From Nitrospira sp. (lineage in GTDB: Bacteria; Nitrospirota; Nitrospiria; Nitrospirales; Nitrospiraceae): a DNA stretch of 64,000 bases. The translations under genes and the position numbers were made by a program. The notes under the pieces are model-generated. The model had not been told where the DNA came from. It did no database searches and was given only the letters and a program-made list of their open reading frames with translations. Shown piece after piece: positions 58,998 to 64,000 of the stretch. Location of the stretch: NCBI GenBank assembly GCA_015903945.1, contig JABMDL010000010.1:1-64000 (forward strand). Reading direction: 5' to 3'. The first letter of the stretch is position 1. Every line of letters begins with the position of its first letter.

Positions 58998-60800
58998 ATG
59001 GCCGGATTAACCCGTACGCAACGCGCCACGAGACGCAACCGTTCGACGTTTCCCGATCGGTGGAACCTGACCCAGCTGGTCAACGACCCAGTCGTTGGCA
59101 TCGATTCGCTGCTGGCCGACCTGGAATCGAAGGCCACCAAGATCGAAGCCGCGCGGGCGACGCTCGCCCCATCCATGTCAAGCCAGGATCTCCTCGCGCT
59201 GTTGCGTCTCAGCGAGGAAATCGCCCAAGGCTCGTCGCGTCTTGGCGCCTATGCCTACCTTCGATTTTCCGAAAACACGAAGGACTCGGGTGCGCGGTCG
59301 CTGAAAACACGGGTGGAGGAACGGCTGACAGGCCTGAACAATCGACTGCTCTTTTTCGAGCTCTGGTGGCAAAGTGTCGATGACGTTAATGCGGCGCGCC
59401 TGATGGCCGACGCGGGTGACTTGCGCTATCACCTGGAAACGATCCGGCGCTTCAAACCCCACACCTTGTCCGAACCGGAAGAAAAGATCATCAATCTCAA
59501 GAACGTCACCGGCCGGAGCGCGGTCCACACGTTGTACGATGTTGTGACGAACGGATTCACCTTCACACTGGGGGTCGGCGGCAAGAAGAAGACGGTCAAT
59601 CGTGAAGAACTGATGACTTACGTGCGAAGCCCGAAGGCCTCCGCACGACAGGCCGCCTATCAAGAGCTCTATCGGGTCTTTGCCACCCAACGCGACTTGT
59701 TGGGGGAAATCTACAAGACGCTCGTGAACGATTTAAAATCGGAAAACCTCGGGCTCCGCCGATTTTCCGCTCCGATCACCAGCCGCAACCTTAGCAACGA
59801 CGTGCCGGACCAAGCCGTCGATGTACTGCTGGCATCCTGCGCCAAGAACGCCGACATCTTCCAGACGTATTTCACATTGAAAGCCAAGATTTGCAAGATC
59901 AAGCCGATGAACCGCTACCATCTCTACGCGCCGCATCGTACGGAGTCGAAAACGTACAAGTATGCTGACGCGGTCACGATGGTGCTCGACGCCTACCGCG
60001 GGTTCAGCCCTCGCCTGGCCGATTTGGCCGAACAAGTGTTTCGTGATCGGCACATCGATGCCCCGACGAGGCCCGGCAAATTAGGCGGCGCCTACTGCTA
60101 CAGCATCGTCCCCGGCATGACGCCCTATGTCATGCTCAATTACACTGGGGAAGCTCGTGACATTGCCACGATGGCGCACGAACTCGGTCATGCCGTCCAT
60201 GGAATGCTGGCCAAAGACCACTCTGTCTTCACCTTTCATTCGACTCTCCCGCTCGCGGAAACCGCGTCCGTCTTCGGCGAACGTATTTTGTCCGATGCCC
60301 TGATGTCCCAAGAGCGGAACAAGGCTGTGCAACAAGGGCTCTTGCTGAGCCAGTTGGACGACATGTACGCGACCGTGCTGCGGCAGGCCTATTTCGTCCG
60401 CTTCGAAAAGCTGGCCCATCGAATGATTGCGGACGGCGCGACAGCCGACCAATTGGCCAAGACCTATGGAGAAGAGCTTCGGCAGCAGTTCGGGAAGGCT
60501 GTGAAAGTACCGGATGAGTTTCAATGGGAGTGGCTGACCATCCCCCATATTTTTGCCAGTCCGTTCTATTGTTACGCCTACAGCTTCGGCAATCTGCTCG
60601 TGCTGGCGCTCTACCGGATGTACAAAGAACAAGGCGCATCGTTCGTCCCGAAGTATCTGGATCTCCTCGCTACGGGCGGCTCGCAATCACCGCAACAGAT
60701 TCTCGCCACCGTCGGCGTCGATATGACATCCGACGCCTTTTGGCAATCGGGGTTCGATACGATCCGAGAAATGGTGGAACAGTTGGAAGCGACGATGTGA
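58998..60800 (+). CDS. pepF: M3-family oligoendopeptidase F
   Basis: MAHELGHAVHGMLA (HExxH) and M3 C-terminal features. Confidence 0.92.
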   Translation: MAGLTRTQRATRRNRSTFPDRWNLTQLVNDPVVGIDSLLADLESKATKIEAARATLAPSMSSQDLLALLRLSEEIAQGSSRLGAYAYLRFSENTKDSGARSLKTRVEERLTGLNNRLLFFELWWQSVDDVNAARLMADAGDLRYHLETIRRFKPHTLSEPEEKIINLKNVTGRSAVHTLYDVVTNGFTFTLGVGGKKKTVNREELMTYVRSPKASARQAAYQELYRVFATQRDLLGEIYKTLVNDLKSENLGLRRFSAPITSRNLSNDVPDQAVDVLLASCAKNADIFQTYFTLKAKICKIKPMNRYHLYAPHRTESKTYKYADAVTMVLDAYRGFSPRLADLAEQVFRDRHIDAPTRPGKLGGAYCYSIVPGMTPYVMLNYTGEARDIATMAHELGHAVHGMLAKDHSVFTFHSTLPLAETASVFGERILSDALMSQERNKAVQQGLLLSQLDDMYATVLRQAYFVRFEKLAHRMIADGATADQLAKTYGEELRQQFGKAVKVPDEFQWEWLTIPHIFASPFYCYAYSFGNLLVLALYRMYKEQGASFVPKYLDLLATGGSQSPQQILATVGVDMTSDAFWQSGFDTIREMVEQLEATM

Positions 60801-60936
60801 CCTTGATCGTTACAGATAATGCCCGTTGTGGCAGACAAATCTTCGTGTAGCACTTGACCTCGCGGATGGTATCGGTGTCGTTTGCGACCAGCCTCCCCAT
60901 CACTGTTGATTTCGAACCTGAATAGTAGCCGATCAC

Positions 60937-61506
60937 TCATCCTGTGATGGCCCTAATTTCATCCCGTTGCACTTCCCGCCATTCACCCGGTTTGAGATCC
61001 CCTAACCGAACCGGCCCGATCGCGATGCGCACCAGACGCACGGTCGGATGGCCCACCGCCGCCGTCATGCGGCGGACTTGGCGATTCATTCCTTCGTGGA
61101 TCGTGACTTCCAGCCAAGCGGTGGGCACGTGCTTCCGAAACCGGATGGGCACGGGCCGCTCGGGCAACGCAGGCTCCTCTGCCAACAGCCTCACCTCCGC
61201 CGGCCTCGTTCGTTTTCCACCGAGCGGCACGCCCTTGCAGAGGCGTGCTATGGCATGGTCGTCGGGAATGCGTTCGACTTGTGCCAGATAGACTTTCGGC
61301 AGTTTGTGCATAGGATCGGTAATCCGATGTGCAAGCGCCCCCTCCGAGGTCAGGATCATCAGTCCTTCACTGTCCTGATCGAGACGCCCCGCTGCATAGA
61401 CACCGGGCACGGCGATGTAGTTTGCCAGAGTTGGCCTCCCTCCCGGATCAGTAAAACACGGCAAGACGCCGTAGGGTTTATTGAACGCGATGGCGCGTAT
61501 GGGCAT
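60937..61506 (-). CDS. Small-subunit-type pseudouridine synthase (RluE-like)
   Basis: IAFNKPYGVLPCF, AAGRLDQDSEGLMILTSEG, EGMNRQVRRM. Confidence 0.92.
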   Translation of the reverse strand: MPIRAIAFNKPYGVLPCFTDPGGRPTLANYIAVPGVYAAGRLDQDSEGLMILTSEGALAHRITDPMHKLPKVYLAQVERIPDDHAIARLCKGVPLGGKRTRPAEVRLLAEEPALPERPVPIRFRKHVPTAWLEVTIHEGMNRQVRRMTAAVGHPTVRLVRIAIGPVRLGDLKPGEWREVQRDEIRAITG

Positions 61507-61640
61507 AATCGTGGTGGGGCTATCGCCGATCCGTTACGCAATCGCAGGGGTGAAGATACGGCTAACTACCTGAATCACTTGGTGGTTTTCTCCAGCAAGC
61601 CGTTCAACGTCAGGCGTCTTACGGCGCCACTCTCGGTGGG

Positions 61641-61669
61641 TTGACAAAACTCTGAGCAAGGCCTATACT
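61641..61669 (+). promoter_or_regulatory. Predicted sigma70 promoter TTGACA-N17-TATACT
   Basis: -35 61641-61646, -10 61664-61669. Confidence 0.75.
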
Positions 61670-61688
61670 GATAATGCTTCTCATAATC
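61670..61688 (+). promoter_or_regulatory. Fur-box-like operator GATAATGCTTCTCATAATC
   Basis: 15 of 19 positions match the E. coli Fur consensus GATAATGATAATCATTATC; directly follows the -10. Confidence 0.65.
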
Positions 61689-61705
61689 GTCGGAAGGAGC
61701 AGACC

Positions 61706-61903
61706 ATGTATATGTGCCTCTGCAAGGGAATTACCGAATCGGAGGTCCGCGAGGCCGGACGCGGGGGGCTGGTTATGCCCAGCCAGCTGAAGGCCAAATT
61801 CGATCTCAAGTGCAACGGTTGTTGCGGGCGCTGCGCCAAGAACATCCACGAATTTGTCGACGTCGCCATTCAGGGAGCCGCGACCTCCTGCCCACTACCG
61901 TAG
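61706..61903 (+). CDS. Bacterioferritin-associated-ferredoxin-like [2Fe-2S] protein
   Basis: MCLCKGITESEVREA ... KCNGCCGRCAKNI. Confidence 0.85.
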   Translation: MYMCLCKGITESEVREAGRGGLVMPSQLKAKFDLKCNGCCGRCAKNIHEFVDVAIQGAATSCPLP

Positions 61904-62033
61904 ACCTGTAATTAACCCTCAGCCGCCGCCGATCCCATACAACACGCCAACACAGCGCGCCCCCCCTTGAACAGCATCCACACGCATCTCGTTCTGACCT
62001 CGAAAAACCATCTCTGCGCGGGAAAGATCTCAC

Positions 62034-62642
62034 TTACTGGGAAGAAGCTCGACGAATAAGTTTGGCAATCTCCGCAACACGTTGGCCCAGGGCCTTGGCA
62101 TCGGCAAGTTCTTTCTTATCGATCCCCGGACTGTCGCCCTCCGTCGTGGCCGACGCTCCAAAGGCTCCACCACCGCTCACCACGATCATCTGGTTGCCCA
62201 GCATGGCGGCGAGCATCGTCAGCATCGTGACCTCTTTGCCACTGGAAATCTGCCCACCGGTCGCAAAAGCCGCACCGACTTTGTTCTTCATCTTGAACTC
62301 GGGAAACACGCCGAACTTGAATTGCCAATTGTCAAAAAACGTCTTGACCTCCCCCGACATGTTGGACCAATAGACCGGCGAGCCGACGATCACGGCGTCG
62401 GAAGAGAACAAATCCTCCGCAGTGACCTGGCCGACACGTTTGAGCAGCACCGTTGTGCCGGGCACCGACTTCGCTCCCTCGACAACCGCTTCCGCCATCC
62501 GCTCCGTATTGCCGGTGAGCGAGTGATAGGTCACAAGCACCTTCACGGGTACGGGCGTTTCCTCCGCCCACGACCTGAAACCGAGGCCACCGATAGTGGT
62601 GATAATAAGAACGGCTGTGGTGAGAATACGGCCTGTATTCAT
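62034..62642 (-). CDS. WrbA/flavodoxin-like protein with predicted export signal
   Basis: MNTGRILTTAVLIITTIGGLGFRSWAEE then KVLVTYHSLTGNTERMAEAV. Confidence 0.8.
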   Translation of the reverse strand: MNTGRILTTAVLIITTIGGLGFRSWAEETPVPVKVLVTYHSLTGNTERMAEAVVEGAKSVPGTTVLLKRVGQVTAEDLFSSDAVIVGSPVYWSNMSGEVKTFFDNWQFKFGVFPEFKMKNKVGAAFATGGQISSGKEVTMLTMLAAMLGNQMIVVSGGGAFGASATTEGDSPGIDKKELADAKALGQRVAEIAKLIRRASSQ

Positions 62643-62679
62643 GACGGGCGCCATGAATCTGAAGCAATGCGGGATGTCC

Positions 62680-62865
62680 CTACCGCCGGAATGTCTCTTC
62701 TTCCATGTGCTCTTCAACCGATACTTCCGTCAAAGTACCCCGGTAGCTGCAGCGGTGACAGCGGATTCGCCACTCTTCGATCCACTTTTCCTGCACATAC
62801 GACTGACGACAGGTAGGACAGACAAAGACCCCTTTTTTGTAGAGCACCCGGCGCTTTTCCTGCAT
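62680..62865 (-). CDS. Small zinc-ribbon protein
   Basis: FVCPTCRQSY ... IRCHRCSYRG (two CxxC). Confidence 0.65.
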   Translation of the reverse strand: MQEKRRVLYKKGVFVCPTCRQSYVQEKWIEEWRIRCHRCSYRGTLTEVSVEEHMEEETFRR

Positions 62866-62966
62866 AAGTTCCCCGCAGCGATCTGATTGGAGAATCGCAC
62901 AACGCCCGACGGGATTGCAAGGAGTCAGTTTCTTGACTCGGCGGGACCTGCTCGTTACGATGCGGC

Positions 62967-63446
62967 ATGATCATTCCACCTATTCCCATCGGTCGACTGC
63001 CATCGGCGTTGCTGACAGGCATTCTGCTTGTCCTCGCAGCATCGCCAGGCACCGCTTCAGATTCAGGCCTTATCGCGATCCGCACTCCCTCAGGCAGTAC
63101 CATCCAAGCGGAACTCGCCGACACCCCATTCAAACGCGCGACCGGCCTCATGTACCGAGATCATCTGCAGAAAGACCACGGAATGCTGTTCGTATTCGGC
63201 CAGCCGCATGCCTGGTCATTCTGGATGAAGAACACCAAAATCGCACTCGACTTAATTTGGTTGGACGACAAAAAGCGGGTTGTGCATATCGAGCGGAATG
63301 TCCCCATCTGCACCAAAGCCGACGACTCTTGCCCACAGTATCGGCCGACCAGCGAAGACGCCGTATTTGTCTTGGAGATTGCAGGCGGCACAGCGGCCAG
63401 TTACAAAATCGAGAAGGGCTCAACGCTGCAATTCACGAAGTCGTAA
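62967..63446 (+). CDS. Exported DUF192 protein
   Basis: ELADTPFKRATGLMYRDHLQKDHGMLFVF ... SFWMKNTKIALDLIWLD. Confidence 0.9.
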   Translation: MIIPPIPIGRLPSALLTGILLVLAASPGTASDSGLIAIRTPSGSTIQAELADTPFKRATGLMYRDHLQKDHGMLFVFGQPHAWSFWMKNTKIALDLIWLDDKKRVVHIERNVPICTKADDSCPQYRPTSEDAVFVLEIAGGTAASYKIEKGSTLQFTKS

Positions 63447-63495
63447 TCGGAAGCGCGATGGGACAATTGACGTGACGGCTACGGATACACCGTTT

Positions 63496-64000
63496 CTATG
63501 ATTTCTCCTGCCAGGACCGGACACGCCGCGCGGTGATCACACCCTCTACTCGTTCGATGGCTTTCAGTACGCGATTCAAATGCGCTGTATCGGCGATCTC
63601 GACCACAAAATCCAACTCCGCCTTCCGATCCTCGCGTGTGATGATTTCCGCACGACTGATGTTGGCGTGACATTCCGCAATGGCGGAGGAAACATTCGCC
63701 AGCACCCCGGTCTTATCCGCGGCAATCACCGCGATCTTCACCGGATGGTGCCCGGGAGTGGCGATATCCCACTCAACCTCCACCAGCCTCGCCCGATCAT
63801 AATCCAGCGCCTCCAAGTTCGGGCAATCGACAGCGTGGATCGTGAGACCCCGCCCGCGTGTGATGTACCCCAAAATCTTGTCGCCGGGAACGGGGTTGCA
63901 ACAGCGGGATAACTGCATCAACAAATCCCGTGCTCCCTTGACCTGAATCCCTTTGCTTAGACTCTTGTTGCCCGATACTTTCCCCGGACTGGTCGGCTCT
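63496..64000 (-). CDS. RelA/SpoT (Rsh) (p)ppGpp enzyme, C-terminal part (partial)
   Basis: LMQLSRCCNPVPGDKILGYITRGRGLTIHAVDCPN and ACT domain; runs off window end. Confidence 0.92.
   Translation of the reverse strand, partial: EPTSPGKVSGNKSLSKGIQVKGARDLLMQLSRCCNPVPGDKILGYITRGRGLTIHAVDCPNLEALDYDRARLVEVEWDIATPGHHPVKIAVIAADKTGVLANVSSAIAECHANISRAEIITREDRKAELDFVVEIADTAHLNRVLKAIERVEGVITARRVRSWQEKS

Noticed and set aside
60670-60936. Overlapping minus-strand frames in the gap between pepF and the rluE-like gene, considered as a new small gene
   Set aside because: Two competing frames, no RBS or known motif, and much of each overlaps the pepF 3' end
1-64000. CRISPR arrays, prophage or integrative element
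   Set aside because: No regularly spaced direct repeats, integrase, transposase or phage structural gene recognised; gene order is dominated by conserved operons

Overview
The window is a GC-rich chromosomal segment. Gene content and order suggest a Nitrospira-like (Nitrospirota) bacterium; this is inference, as there is no rRNA here. It is mostly dense housekeeping operons: lipid A/outer-membrane assembly (msbA-lpxB-Gfo/Idh-lpxI-lpxA-fabZ-two OmpH/Skp-bamA), galU, lon, thiL, thiS-thiG-thiE, ftsE-ftsX-envC-like-ctpA, yraN-rnhB-rplS-trmD-rimM-rpsP-ffh, uvrB, a UvrA-family gene, an M28 peptidase, a TolC-type channel, yqgE, nitrilase, a SmbP-like His-rich protein, rhodanese, HDAC-like, M3 peptidase, rluE-like, a Bfd-like ferredoxin and a relA/spoT 3' end. 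The standout locus is a complete actinobacterial-type 20S proteasome/pupylation operon (ARC/Mpa - dop - prcB - prcA - pafA, 18677-24947, minus strand) with its own predicted sigma70 promoter, but no room for a Pup/UBact gene inside it. Below the gene level I found: a Fur-box-like operator over a near-perfect promoter upstream of the Bfd-like gene; a probable leaderless galU; a ThiS ending GGGSF; a MazF/PemK C-terminal remnant missed by the ORF track; a 210-bp MITE-like element with perfect 15-bp terminal inverted repeats; a REP-like palindrome array inserted in frame in the uvrA-family gene; and several dispersed imperfect inverted repeats between genes. No tRNA, rRNA, CRISPR array, integrase or transposase was recognised. 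All family assignments are by reading the sequence, with no database search.
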